Part shown: in pieces, positions 51,636-60,874 of the stretch
How positions within the stretch are numbered: position 1 is the first letter of the stretch
Layout: every line of letters begins with the position of its first letter
Source of the DNA: Pedobacter sp. D749
Lineage (GTDB): Bacteria; Bacteroidota; Bacteroidia; Sphingobacteriales; Sphingobacteriaceae
DNA: 64,000 bases
Assembly: GCF_019317285.1 (NCBI RefSeq)
Contig: NZ_CP079218.1
Span: 806,001-870,000 of the forward strand
Direction: 5' to 3'
Made by a program: the position numbers and the translations under genes
Notes under the pieces: generated by a model
What the model was told of the DNA's origin: nothing
Seen by the model: the letters and a program-made list of their open reading frames with translations, nothing else
The model's database searches: none

Positions 51636-52595
51636 CTAAGCAGCAGTGTGTGAACTGTTACTTTCAGTTTTTGTCGTAAATAATTCGTTATAGAAAGCCT
51701 GGTATTCGTCAAATTTGTATTCGGGGCATCCGCCTTTCTTCGTTGCGATAAATGCACCCATCGCAATCGCTTTTTTAAGTATTTGCAATGGTTGATCCCG
51801 GCGGCTGTGGGCAGCAATAAAGGCAGCCAAAAAGGAATCGCCGCTGCCAATCGTGTCCTTTACTTTAACCTCATTTCCCCAAACATTATAGGTTTTATCT
51901 AAATTATAGTATGAGGCACCGAATTCACCTTTGGTTACAATAACCTCGGGGATTTTAAACCGGTCCTGTATAAACCGTACCTGATCAGCTTCCCCTTTTA
52001 AAGAACCACCGAACATGATTTGTACAATACCCAGCTCAGCCTCATTAAACTTAACGATGTCTGCTTTTGATAATAAATGACCTAATTGAGCCTGGTTGAT
52101 AAAGGGCGCACGAAGATTGATATCGAACACTTTAATCGCGTCATTATCCAAAAGATTATAAAGGGTATTCCTTGAGGTTTCGTTTCTGGACGCTAAACTT
52201 CCAAAAATAAAGTATGTTGCTGGTTTTATGTGCTGGAGGAGTTGTTGACCCTGATCAATAAAATCCCAGGCCACCGGAAACACGATTTCATAACTTACTT
52301 CATTACCATTGTTCATTTTGGCCAGAACCTGACTAGTTTCATATTGCTCATCAATTTGTAAGAGTCCGGTATTTATTCCCCAGTTTTCCATCAATCCAAG
52401 GAGTTTCCGGCCATTTTCATCGTTCCCAATCCGGCTGATCAGGCTTGAGCCTATGCCCAGCTTATTGAGGTGATAAGCAACATTTAATGGTGCTCCTCCA
52501 GGCTGTGGCCCGTCTGGCAGTACGTCCCACAGAATTTCTCCATAACATGTGGCTGGAGTAGAACTATAGTTTGGGTTATTTATCATATTATTCAC
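51636..52595 (-). CDS. PfkB-family fructokinase
   Basis: 319 residues. The substrate motif GGAPLNVAYHLNKLG is near 33-47, the ATP-side motif VIVTKGEFGASYY near 220, and the catalytic motif DTIGSGDSFLAAF near 246-258 with its Asp. The family phosphorylates sugars; in a locus of fructan enzymes with a sugar porter next to it, fructose is the likely substrate (giving fructose-6-phosphate). The gene stands seven bases after the porter gene and before susC, and is part of the operon. Confidence 0.9.
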   Translation of the reverse strand: MNNMINNPNYSSTPATCYGEILWDVLPDGPQPGGAPLNVAYHLNKLGIGSSLISRIGNDENGRKLLGLMENWGINTGLLQIDEQYETSQVLAKMNNGNEVSYEIVFPVAWDFIDQGQQLLQHIKPATYFIFGSLASRNETSRNTLYNLLDNDAIKVFDINLRAPFINQAQLGHLLSKADIVKFNEAELGIVQIMFGGSLKGEADQVRFIQDRFKIPEVIVTKGEFGASYYNLDKTYNVWGNEVKVKDTIGSGDSFLAAFIAAHSRRDQPLQILKKAIAMGAFIATKKGGCPEYKFDEYQAFYNELFTTKTESNSSHTAA

Positions 52596-52602
52596 GTATC
52601 AT

Positions 52603-53967
52603 TTAATGCATCAAAACAACATTTTCTCCGATCTGCTCAAGTGATCTTCCTTTAGTTTCCGGCATCATCTTCCATACAAAAATCAGTTGTAAGACCATCA
52701 TCCCTGAGAAAAAGAAAAATATATTGGCACCTCCAAATGATTCTGCCAGATAAGGAAAGCAGAATGCAATCAGTGCTGCCATTACCCAGTGGGTAGAACT
52801 ACCAAGTGTTTGTCCTTTTGCCCTAACCTGATTTGGGAAGATTTCTGAAATGAATACCCAAATCACCGCGCCCTGAGAAAAAGCAAAGAAAGCAATAAAG
52901 AGCATTACATAAATCGGGATTTCGAAACCGCTGGATGAACCACCCAGAAAAGCAAATGCAACAAGTCCAAGGGATACGATAAGGCCTACAGAACCAATAA
53001 GCATCAAGGTTTTTCGACCAACTTTATCGATGATATTGATGGCCAGTAGCGTAAAGATAAAGTTGACCATTCCGATACCGACCGTGGATAAAAGCGAAGA
53101 ATGCGCACCAAGCCCTGCCATCTCAAAAATTCTTGGCGCGTAATAAATGATGGCATTTATGCCAGATACCTGATTAAAGAAAGCAAAAAGCACGGCCAGG
53201 ATAACAGGTGTTTTGTACTTACCTGAAAAAAGTCCGTCCGTAGATTTATCCCGTTGCATATCCTCACCTGACTTTTTGATAGCGGCAAGCTCTTCATTGC
53301 AGTTTAGCGGATTGATGATGCGCAGGATTTCCAGTGCTTTATCGTATGCACCACGTTTGAGTATAAGCCATCTCGGACTTTCAGGAATAAAATAGATTAG
53401 CACCAGGAATATTATTGAAGGAAATGCCTGAACACCAAGCATCCATCTCCATGATGCCTCGCCTCCCTGGCTGAGCAAATAGTTTGAAAGATAGGATATC
53501 AATATACCCAGTACAACATTGAACTGGAAAAGCCCTACAAGCCGTCCCCGTCTGTGTGCCGGAGATACTTCGGAAATATAAATAGGTGCGGTTACAGAAG
53601 ATATACCTACGCCTAGGCCACCTAAGAAGCGGAATGCTAAAAAAATATACCAGTTATCTGCCAGGGCGGTACCCAGCGAAGAGAGTAAGTATGCAGCAGC
53701 TACGAAATAAAGTGTATTTTTTCTTCCGAAATAATCAGATGGACGGGAGCCTACGAGTGATCCGATTACCGTACCAATAAGTGCAATGGAGATGGTTAGA
53801 CCATGAGAGAAAGCAGAGAGATTCCAAAACTGCTGTATCGATTTTTCAGCACCTGAAATTACTGCCGTGTCAAAGCCAAACAAAAAGCCGCCTAGGGCCA
53901 CAACCATGGACCACGCCAGGACAGAATGTTTTTTCATAAAAAGTTTATTATTGGTTAACGATCGCAA
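52603..53967 (-). CDS. MFS sugar porter, probable fructose transporter
   Basis: 454 residues with twelve predicted membrane helices. Sugar-porter motifs are GFDTAVISGAE in helix 1, RPSDYFGRK in loop 2, AHRRGRLVGLFQ, PESPRWLI after helix 6, KVGRKTLML and PETKGRSLEQIGE at the end of helix 12. These place it in the sugar porter branch of the major facilitator superfamily, which takes up monosaccharides by proton symport or facilitated diffusion. Being first in the fructan operon next to a fructokinase, it probably imports fructose across the inner membrane. The start could be ATG at 53967 or 53937; MKKHSVLAW at the latter looks more natural. Confidence 0.92.
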   Translation of the reverse strand: MRSLTNNKLFMKKHSVLAWSMVVALGGFLFGFDTAVISGAEKSIQQFWNLSAFSHGLTISIALIGTVIGSLVGSRPSDYFGRKNTLYFVAAAYLLSSLGTALADNWYIFLAFRFLGGLGVGISSVTAPIYISEVSPAHRRGRLVGLFQFNVVLGILISYLSNYLLSQGGEASWRWMLGVQAFPSIIFLVLIYFIPESPRWLILKRGAYDKALEILRIINPLNCNEELAAIKKSGEDMQRDKSTDGLFSGKYKTPVILAVLFAFFNQVSGINAIIYYAPRIFEMAGLGAHSSLLSTVGIGMVNFIFTLLAINIIDKVGRKTLMLIGSVGLIVSLGLVAFAFLGGSSSGFEIPIYVMLFIAFFAFSQGAVIWVFISEIFPNQVRAKGQTLGSSTHWVMAALIAFCFPYLAESFGGANIFFFFSGMMVLQLIFVWKMMPETKGRSLEQIGENVVLMH

Positions 53968-54100
53968 ATTAGGCCAAATGGCTTCGTGGCACTATTAAAA
54001 ATCTTTCAAAAACGTTAAAAAATTAAATCAACATAAGTTGTTGTTTATGAGTAATTTGAGCTTTGTCTGCTTCGGCTGTTAGGTTCAACCTTAAATATTG

Positions 54101-54121
54101 TAACATCAGATGTTAAATTTG
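54101..54121. promoter_or_regulatory. Palindrome and -7 element in the divergent fructan interval
   Basis: TAACATC-A-GATGTTA (54101-54115) is a perfect 15-bp palindrome. The -7-like TAAATTTG (54114-54121) overlaps its end. TGTAAC and GTTACA (54099-54104 and 54122-54127) form a wider inverted pair around it. The site lies 70 bases before the HTCS start, so it may serve the HTCS gene or the porter-led operon on the other side. It could be an operator for the HTCS itself or another regulator. Confidence 0.42.
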
Positions 54122-54190
54122 GTTACATGATGCCAGGTGAGGATTTATCACTCATTTCCAATATTGAAAAGTAATCTATAGCTTTATTAA

Positions 54191-56986
54191 ATGAATAATC
54201 AAATATTCCGGAAAATAGCTAATATCCAGGGTGTCAAAGTTTGGCTTTTCGGTCTGATCACTACGCTGTTTTTCTTTAGTTCCTGTTCGGAAAAGAAAGA
54301 AGAAAAAAAGTTTACCATCGGTTTTTCGCAATGTGTGGGTTCTGATTTATGGAGGAAAACGATGCTGGAAGAAATGAAAATGGAACTTTCCCTTCGGTCA
54401 GGAACCAACTTCATTTATATGGATGCTAACAATAGCAGCAAGAAACAGATTGAGCAGGTGGAAGAATTGGTCGATAATCATATTGATCTGTTAATCATAT
54501 CTCCAAACGAAGCATCTCCATTAACAGATATCGTTGAAAAAGTATATAATAAAGGAATTCCCGTAATTGTTCTTGATCGGAAAACTTCCTCCTCCCAATA
54601 CACCGCTTATGTGGGTGCCGAAAACCATCAGGTAGGCAAAATGGCTGGCCAATACATCACTAAGCTACTCAAGGGAAATGGAAAAGTGGTTGAGATATTG
54701 GGGTTACCGGGATCTTCTCCGGCCATGGAGCGTGATAAAGGATTTTCTGATGAGTTAAATAAATCACCGGGAATAAAATTAGCAGCTCAGGTTTATGGTA
54801 ATTGGGTTGCCCGAAGTACACTTTTGGAACTGGAAAAGAATAAAGAAACGATCCTGCAATCTGATGCTATTTTTGCACACAATGATGTTATGGCGGCGAG
54901 TGCAAAAGATTTTCTTCGTCATCATAAAGCCTCAGAACATATTAAGGTAATAGGAGTGGATGCGCTTCCTGGTCCGGGTGGTGGGCTACAGCTGATCAGT
55001 GAAGGGAAAATATCCGCCAGCGTGTTATATCCCACAGGAGGCAAAGAAGCCATTAGTATTGCTTTCAAAGTTTTAAATAAAGAACCTTTCTCAAAAGAAA
55101 ATATCCTGCAGAGCTTAGTGATCGACAGTTCTTTAGTTCAGCTAATGAAACTTCAATGGGCAAAGGTATCCAGCCAGCAAAGAGATATTGAACGCCAGCA
55201 AACCATGTTATCTGATCAGCTGCGAATCTACGATAATCAAAAGCTGGTGCTTAATTTTATTGTGATCACACTGGTATTGGCCGTGATATTTGGAGGCCTG
55301 GCATTTTTCTCCCTATTGGAGAACCGGAAAATTAACAAAAGCCTTGAGCAGAAAAACGTCCAGATTCTGGATCAGCGAAATAAGCTAATCGATGCCTCGG
55401 CTAAAATAGAGGCAGCGACTGAGGCCAAGCTTAATTTTTTTACCAATATATCTCATGAGTTCAGAACCCCGCTAACTTTGATTTTATCTCCATTGGAAGA
55501 TCTCCTTGAAAGCGATAAAATCCAGAGCGGGGAAAAGCGTGAACTGACGATGATTCAAAAGAATGCATATCGGTTACTGAAGCTGATCAATGAACTTATT
55601 GATTACAGAAAGATAGAACATCAGAAATTTCATGTGCAACCAACAAGCAATAACGTTCAGTCTTTCCTGAATGAAATAATAGAAAGCTTTAGATACGGCG
55701 CACTTAAAAAAGATATTGCTTTGAAATTTTCCTTTCCACAACATGATATCATAGCCAATTTTGACGTAAATATTCTTGAAAAAATCATTCTCAATCTGTT
55801 GAGTAATGCATTGAAATTTACCCCGGCGCATGGAAGAATACATATGGATTTAACCACTGAAGCGAATAATTTTATTATTTCTGTTTCTGACAATGGCAGC
55901 GGGATGAATCCAGAGGAATTGCAGCAGGTTTGGGACCAATTTTATCAATCCAATACTAGCGAATCAAGAGGATCTGGCCTCGGCCTTTCCCTTACACGTG
56001 AACTGGTACATTTGCACGGTGGCACTATTGAGGTACAGAGCAGAAAATGGCAGGGAAGTACATTCACGGTCACAATGCCATACGGTGAGCCTATAGATTC
56101 AAAGCTTTCTCTTATAAGCACAGATGACAGAAATGTTTCACTAACTGAACAAGTAAAAGTTTATATCACCGAAGAATTACCAGCGGAGAATAGGCAGATT
56201 GATCCGATAGGTGAATACATCAAAGAATATTCCGTCCTGATCATTGAGGATAACCTCGACTTGTTAAATTATCTTCAGGAAAAATTTTCAGTCAATTATG
56301 AGGTGTTCACCGCCACAACCGGTAACCAGGGGCTTCATGAAGCTTTTGAAAAAATTCCTGACATCATTGTTTCTGATGTGATTATACCGGGGATGTCGGG
56401 CAAAGAAATTGCAAAGAAACTTAAAACAGATCTGCGAACCTCCCATATTCCACTTATCCTGCTCACGGCACAAGCTAGCCCTGAACAGCAGATCGAGGGC
56501 ATAAACAGTATGGCCGATCTTTATATGACCAAACCTTTTCATTTTGACTTCCTTCAGGCAAATGTACGAAACCTGCTTGCCAACCGTATGTTACTAAAGG
56601 AGCATTACATCAGCGATATCAGCTCTGGTGTAGAGAAAAAATCAACATTAAGCGTTCTTGATAAGAAGTTTCTGAATGATTTTGCAGGCATTGTAGAACA
56701 TCACCTTGGGAATGAAACACTGAATGTGGAAGACCTGGCAAAGATGATCGGTATTTCCCGTATTCAGCTTTACAGAAAGGTGAAAGCATTACTTGACTGC
56801 AGCATTACGGACTACATTTTAAACCGTAGATTGAAAAAGGCTACTTACCTGCTGACGAATGAAGATTATTCCATTTCGGAAATCGCCTTCAAAATAGGTA
56901 TTTCCTCACCAACCTACTTTTCAACCTTGTTTAAAGGAAAATATGGAATGAGCCCCAGTGAGTTTAAGAAAAAACAGAATAATTGA
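54191..56986 (+). CDS. Hybrid two-component system (HTCS) with a LacI-type sugar sensor
   Basis: 931 residues that combine sensor kinase and response regulator. Residues about 40-320 are a periplasmic sugar-binding (Peripla_BP type) domain beginning after FFSSCSEK; it has DANNSSKKQIEQVEELV and VIGVDALPGPGG. A membrane helix is near 355-376. HisKA follows with the phospho-His near 421 in ISHEFRTPLT, then the HATPase (about 520-640; NLLSNALKF). The receiver has LIIEDNLDLL and the phospho-Asp near 728 in VSDVIIPGMSG. An AraC helix-turn-helix ends the protein (about 840-931). The same layout occurs in B. thetaiotaomicron BT1754, which binds fructose. It likely switches on the divergent fructan operon. 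Confidence 0.93.
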   Translation: MNNQIFRKIANIQGVKVWLFGLITTLFFFSSCSEKKEEKKFTIGFSQCVGSDLWRKTMLEEMKMELSLRSGTNFIYMDANNSSKKQIEQVEELVDNHIDLLIISPNEASPLTDIVEKVYNKGIPVIVLDRKTSSSQYTAYVGAENHQVGKMAGQYITKLLKGNGKVVEILGLPGSSPAMERDKGFSDELNKSPGIKLAAQVYGNWVARSTLLELEKNKETILQSDAIFAHNDVMAASAKDFLRHHKASEHIKVIGVDALPGPGGGLQLISEGKISASVLYPTGGKEAISIAFKVLNKEPFSKENILQSLVIDSSLVQLMKLQWAKVSSQQRDIERQQTMLSDQLRIYDNQKLVLNFIVITLVLAVIFGGLAFFSLLENRKINKSLEQKNVQILDQRNKLIDASAKIEAATEAKLNFFTNISHEFRTPLTLILSPLEDLLESDKIQSGEKRELTMIQKNAYRLLKLINELIDYRKIEHQKFHVQPTSNNVQSFLNEIIESFRYGALKKDIALKFSFPQHDIIANFDVNILEKIILNLLSNALKFTPAHGRIHMDLTTEANNFIISVSDNGSGMNPEELQQVWDQFYQSNTSESRGSGLGLSLTRELVHLHGGTIEVQSRKWQGSTFTVTMPYGEPIDSKLSLISTDDRNVSLTEQVKVYITEELPAENRQIDPIGEYIKEYSVLIIEDNLDLLNYLQEKFSVNYEVFTATTGNQGLHEAFEKIPDIIVSDVIIPGMSGKEIAKKLKTDLRTSHIPLILLTAQASPEQQIEGINSMADLYMTKPFHFDFLQANVRNLLANRMLLKEHYISDISSGVEKKSTLSVLDKKFLNDFAGIVEHHLGNETLNVEDLAKMIGISRIQLYRKVKALLDCSITDYILNRRLKKATYLLTNEDYSISEIAFKIGISSPTYFSTLFKGKYGMSPSEFKKKQNN

Positions 56987-57128
56987 TGATGAATAGTTCG
57001 AGTGTTATAAATTCCGGACTCTTTTAAATCATTGGCGAAGAATAATAATGATATACTTTTTTCTTTGGTCAGGATACTCAAACGTGGAAAAAACATTTAG
57101 GAAGAATGATTTTTTGAAATATCTTCAA

Positions 57129-57136
57129 TAAATTTG
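57129..57136 (+). promoter_or_regulatory. -7-like element before the histidine kinase
   Basis: TAAATTTG fits the -7 consensus 37 bases before the ATG. The -33 TTTG found at 57,113 is too near (12 bases), so the match is weak. Confidence 0.3.
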
Positions 57137-57172
57137 ATAGGTTTTTTCGATGGATCTTAATCCACAATAATT

Positions 57173-59137
57173 ATGATAAAATCAGCGCACCTGCCTGACC
57201 TCTTCACATTACAATCTATTTTTGAAGGCATTCAGGATGCCATATACTGTCATGACCTTGACTTCAGGATTACCAATTGGAGCCCGGCTGCAGAACGTAT
57301 GTTTGGTTATACCGAACAAGAGATATTGGGCCAATCTGTTTTTATGCTGATTCCTGATGACAAGTATTCAGAGAAGGAAAGGCTGATGCAGGAGGTTTTG
57401 AACGATAAGCGTATCAGCCAGTACAGAACAGTGCGTCTTAGTCGCTCGGGGAAACAAATACCTGTCACCTTATCCCTTTCGCCGATCAAAGACGATAAGG
57501 GGCGAATTATTGGCATGTCTCAAATTGCCCATGATGTTTCCTTCGAACACCAGGCAGAGGAAAAACAATCCATGCTTGCCGCTATTATAGAAAGTTCTGA
57601 AGACGCCATTATTAGTAAAACGCTTGATGGAATCATAACGACCTGGAATAAAGGAGCAGAGCATATTTTTGGCTATTCCGAAGACGAGGCCGTTGGCCAG
57701 CCGATCACAATACTTCTCCCTGCTGATCGTTTGAGCGAAGAAGAAGTTATCATTGAAAACATTCGACGTGGCGAAAAGGTAGGCCACATACAGACCATTA
57801 GAAAAACAAAAGATGGGCGCTTACTCAATATTTCACTCACCGTATCTCCTATTAAAAATCGTGATGGAGTTGTTATTGGGGCATCGAAAGTCGCCCGCAA
57901 CATTACTTCGCAAAAGGAGTCTGAAAAATTAATTGCCAAGCACATGGAACGCCTGGAATTGTTGAATGTAGTGGGCAGGAGCATTAATGAATCGTTAGAC
58001 CTTCAGCAAATATTACAGCAGGTAACTGATTCCACTACCAAGCTAACTGGTGCAGCCTTTGGAGCGTTTTTTTATAATCAAGTTAACCAGGAAGGGGAAT
58101 CTTACTGGTTATACACCATATCAGGTGTTCCGAGTGAGGCTTTGGCGGACTTCCCGATGCCACGTAATACCGCTTTATTTCATCCTACTTTCAGCGGAGA
58201 AGGAATCGTTCGCTCAGACGACATCACCCAGGATGCCCGATATGGTAAAAATGCGCCATTTTTCGGAAAACCTTCCGGACATTTACCTGTGATCAGTTAT
58301 CTGGCAGTTCCGGTTAAAACCAAATCAGGTGAAGTGATAGGCGGGCTGTTTTTTGGTCATCAGGAAAAGGCAATTTTCAAAAAAGAGCATGAGGAACTTG
58401 TCCTTACGGTGGCTTCCCAGGCGGCCATCGCTATAGAAAATTCGATGCTTTTTAAAGAGGTACAGGAACTGAGTGCGAAAAAGGACGAATTCATTGCAAT
58501 GGCTTCCCATGAACTAAAAACACCAATGACCTCTCTTTTTGGTTTTTTGCAGTTGGCCAATCGCAACACGGGTGAAGGTATTGCAAAAAATCTACTTGAA
58601 AGGGCGATCAGACAACTGGAAAAAATGATTGTTCTGGTTAGTGATCTTTTTGATGTCTCCAAAATCCATTCCGGAAAACTACAACTGAATATGGAATACC
58701 TTAACCTGGCCATCCTTATTCAGGAAATGAAAGAATCTTTTTTACAAGCCCATCCGGCGCATATTCTAACTATTGAAATGCCGGAAGAAAGCTTTGTTAA
58801 TGCTGACCGCATGCGCCTTGAACAGGTACTCACGAATTTATTGAACAATGCAGTTAAATACGCAACTCAGGAAAAAACAATTGAATTGAAGGTTCAACAT
58901 TTAGATAATGTGGTACTTACTTCGGTTAAAGATTTTGGACCAGGTATTAGCGAAGAAAACCAGCGTCATATATTCAGCCAGTTTTACCAGGCCAAGGAAA
59001 ATAAAGACGGTTCATCAGGATTAGGCCTGGGGCTTTTTATATCGAAAGATATTATTGAACGCCATGGCGGCCAGATTTGGGTGGAAAGCGAGCCTGGTAA
59101 AGGTGCAACGTTTAATTTTTCTTTACCATTAGCATAA
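57173..59137 (+). CDS. Cytoplasmic PAS-PAS-GAF histidine kinase (orphan)
   Basis: 654 residues without membrane helices. Two PAS domains (about 10-125 and 135-250), both with the NWSPAAERMFGYTEQEILGQ and TWNKGAEHIFGYSEDEAVGQ type of repeat, precede a GAF domain (about 265-415) and a HisKA domain with the phospho-His near 445 in MASHELKTPMTS. The HATPase (about 540-652) has NLLNNAVKYA and GLGLFISKDIIERHGG. No receiver or output domain, and no response regulator gene, is adjacent. The PAS/GAF ligand (haem, flavin or small molecule) is not predictable. It follows the HTCS gene in the same direction but has a separate 186-bp gap. Confidence 0.9.
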   Translation: MIKSAHLPDLFTLQSIFEGIQDAIYCHDLDFRITNWSPAAERMFGYTEQEILGQSVFMLIPDDKYSEKERLMQEVLNDKRISQYRTVRLSRSGKQIPVTLSLSPIKDDKGRIIGMSQIAHDVSFEHQAEEKQSMLAAIIESSEDAIISKTLDGIITTWNKGAEHIFGYSEDEAVGQPITILLPADRLSEEEVIIENIRRGEKVGHIQTIRKTKDGRLLNISLTVSPIKNRDGVVIGASKVARNITSQKESEKLIAKHMERLELLNVVGRSINESLDLQQILQQVTDSTTKLTGAAFGAFFYNQVNQEGESYWLYTISGVPSEALADFPMPRNTALFHPTFSGEGIVRSDDITQDARYGKNAPFFGKPSGHLPVISYLAVPVKTKSGEVIGGLFFGHQEKAIFKKEHEELVLTVASQAAIAIENSMLFKEVQELSAKKDEFIAMASHELKTPMTSLFGFLQLANRNTGEGIAKNLLERAIRQLEKMIVLVSDLFDVSKIHSGKLQLNMEYLNLAILIQEMKESFLQAHPAHILTIEMPEESFVNADRMRLEQVLTNLLNNAVKYATQEKTIELKVQHLDNVVLTSVKDFGPGISEENQRHIFSQFYQAKENKDGSSGLGLGLFISKDIIERHGGQIWVESEPGKGATFNFSLPLA

Positions 59138-59776
59138 ACTATCAGTGCTTAAATAAATGAGGGGGCTTAGCGCCTGTTTAAAATTAAATAAAATATTTCA
59201 TATGTCATTCTGAGGGATAATTTATTGTATAAAATCAATATAAGTGACGTAGAATTGTTTTCTCTTGTCCTACGGCGCAGTCTTGCCTCGGCTCACCGCC
59301 GCCAAAGGGCTCTTTCTTTTTGGCATCAAAAAGAAACAAAAACTGCCGGCTGAAAATTTTTCTTTCGAAGCTAGTAGTTTGGCTTAGGCAGTGCAGCCCG
59401 AAAAATTTGTTAGGCCGGATTTAAGTAGAACGGGGATACCGTGCTATGGCCTAGCTGTATGGAAATGCAAAAATAGTTAAATGCCGATTAATAATAATTT
59501 ATAAAATAACGTCAATTGTAGCGTAATCGAGGACCATTTCAACTCCCAAAAAAGGTCGTCATTATAAGGAGGAACGACGAAGCAATCTATCATGCTAGTA
59601 ATTTTTGCTATAAAGATTGCTTCGTCGGCTGAAAAAGCCTTACAGCAATGGCAGCGCAATAATAACTAGCGTAAGTGTAACCAATCATTTGTATTAGTAG
59701 TTGCCAATTAATTATAATCAAAGGGTTATTTGGTTTTGAGTCAAAGCTAACAAAGCCTTAATCACTTAAGATGTAA
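59138..59776. repeat. Repeat-rich gap of about 640 bases
   Basis: No gene can be supported. The gap holds a G+C-rich block (near 59,270-59,420) with CTACGGCGCAGTCTTGCC, TTTTTGGCATCAAAAAGA and neighbouring words in the style of a dispersed Bacteroidota repeat. A perfect 14-bp inverted repeat follows: CGACGAAGCAATCT (59575-59588) and AGATTGCTTCGTCG (59614-59627). A longer ORF of 60 codons over the second repeat has no family resemblance. Such blocks are often remnants of mobile or REP-like elements. Confidence 0.55.
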
Positions 59777-60664
59777 TTATAAAGTGAAACCTACAGTATA
59801 AACCTGTTTTTTATAGACACTGGGAGACATGCCCGTAATTTTTTTAAAGGACTTAGAAAAGTAGGAGAGATTATCAAATCCGGTTTGTGTTGCAATATCC
59901 GAATAGGCAAGCCTGCTGGTGGCTAATAAATATTGTGCCCGTTCAATCCGTTTTTCAAGAATATAGGTAACTGGCCGCTGGCCGGTAAAAGTTTTGAATA
60001 AACGGGAGAAATAATCAGGGTGCTGATTAACACGCGAGGCCAGACTGGTTACAGATAGTTCCTGCTGTAAATTTACAAGGATATAACCTACTGTTTCAGC
60101 TATTTTGGCTGGCGCATGTCGTTCCTCATGTTTTCGATGTAACTGTGGTTGGAGTAAACGTCCCATCAATTGAAGTAATATGCCCTGTGTTTCAAGGTAA
60201 CTGGCTAAGCCCTGCATATTGTTCAATTCCTGGTATTCTTTATAGAAAATATTTTTCTCGTAAATTTTTGGGTCATCAGATCGGTTAATGCCACGACCAG
60301 GATTTATTTCGAGCAGCCGCTTAAAAAGATCAATGTCCATCTGTGTTGCCTTAATTTTTGAAACATTGCGGCTTCGCGCAAATAGAGAAGTGCCATTTGC
60401 AGATTCTTCAAAAAACTGTACAAAATATTGGCTCAAATATCCGTTGCAATGCAGATTACAAAGTGTGAAACTGGGTATTATATACAGATATCCCGGTTCG
60501 AGTTTTAAAGATCCCGACGGGTCAGATACCTCACCATTTCCATCATCTATATAATAAATCCGGAAATATGGACTGATCACGTTCAGGTAATTCCATTTTT
60601 CAGTTAATTTCACATAATCTACATTGAGCAGCGAAAAGGTATTTTGCAGGACTCTTTTGATCAT
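59777..60664 (-). CDS. AraC-family regulator divergent from the fucosidase
   Basis: 295 residues. The N-terminal cupin-like sensing domain (about 20-150) has EPGYLYIIPSFTLCNLHC, and the C-terminal helix-turn-helix pair (about 195-290) has LAYSDIATQTGFDNLSYFSKSFKKITGMSPSVYKK, a strong AraC signature. It is transcribed away from the fucosidase gene across a 210-bp interval holding two GTCGGAT repeats. It probably controls the fucosidase pair in response to a sugar, with fucose a candidate ligand. Confidence 0.88.
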   Translation of the reverse strand: MIKRVLQNTFSLLNVDYVKLTEKWNYLNVISPYFRIYYIDDGNGEVSDPSGSLKLEPGYLYIIPSFTLCNLHCNGYLSQYFVQFFEESANGTSLFARSRNVSKIKATQMDIDLFKRLLEINPGRGINRSDDPKIYEKNIFYKEYQELNNMQGLASYLETQGILLQLMGRLLQPQLHRKHEERHAPAKIAETVGYILVNLQQELSVTSLASRVNQHPDYFSRLFKTFTGQRPVTYILEKRIERAQYLLATSRLAYSDIATQTGFDNLSYFSKSFKKITGMSPSVYKKQVYTVGFTL

Positions 60665-60673
60665 TTTCTAAAT

Positions 60674-60738
60674 GTCGGATTTTTACAATAAAAAGTCTAA
60701 TTTATTCAAAAATAGGTCGGATAAGATGTTTATTTTTG
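60674..60738. promoter_or_regulatory. Divergent regulatory interval with GTCGGAT repeats
   Basis: GTCGGAT occurs twice in direct orientation (60674-60680 and 60716-60722), 42 bp apart, about four helical turns. The -7 elements TATTTTTG (60731-60738, rightward) and, leftward, TATTTTTG (60714-60707) flank the second copy. This suits an AraC protein binding two sites and acting on both genes. -33 matches are poor, as expected for activator-dependent promoters. Confidence 0.4.
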
Positions 60739-60874
60739 ATTATAATACCAAGTATAAACCTTTAGGGAGGCAGGAGTCTTGCAATTATCATCATCTGATT
60801 ATTGCTGCCAGATATTTAGCAGCCCGATCTTCACAATATTGAAACCGGAATAGTAGCTTTTAAATGATCACACA

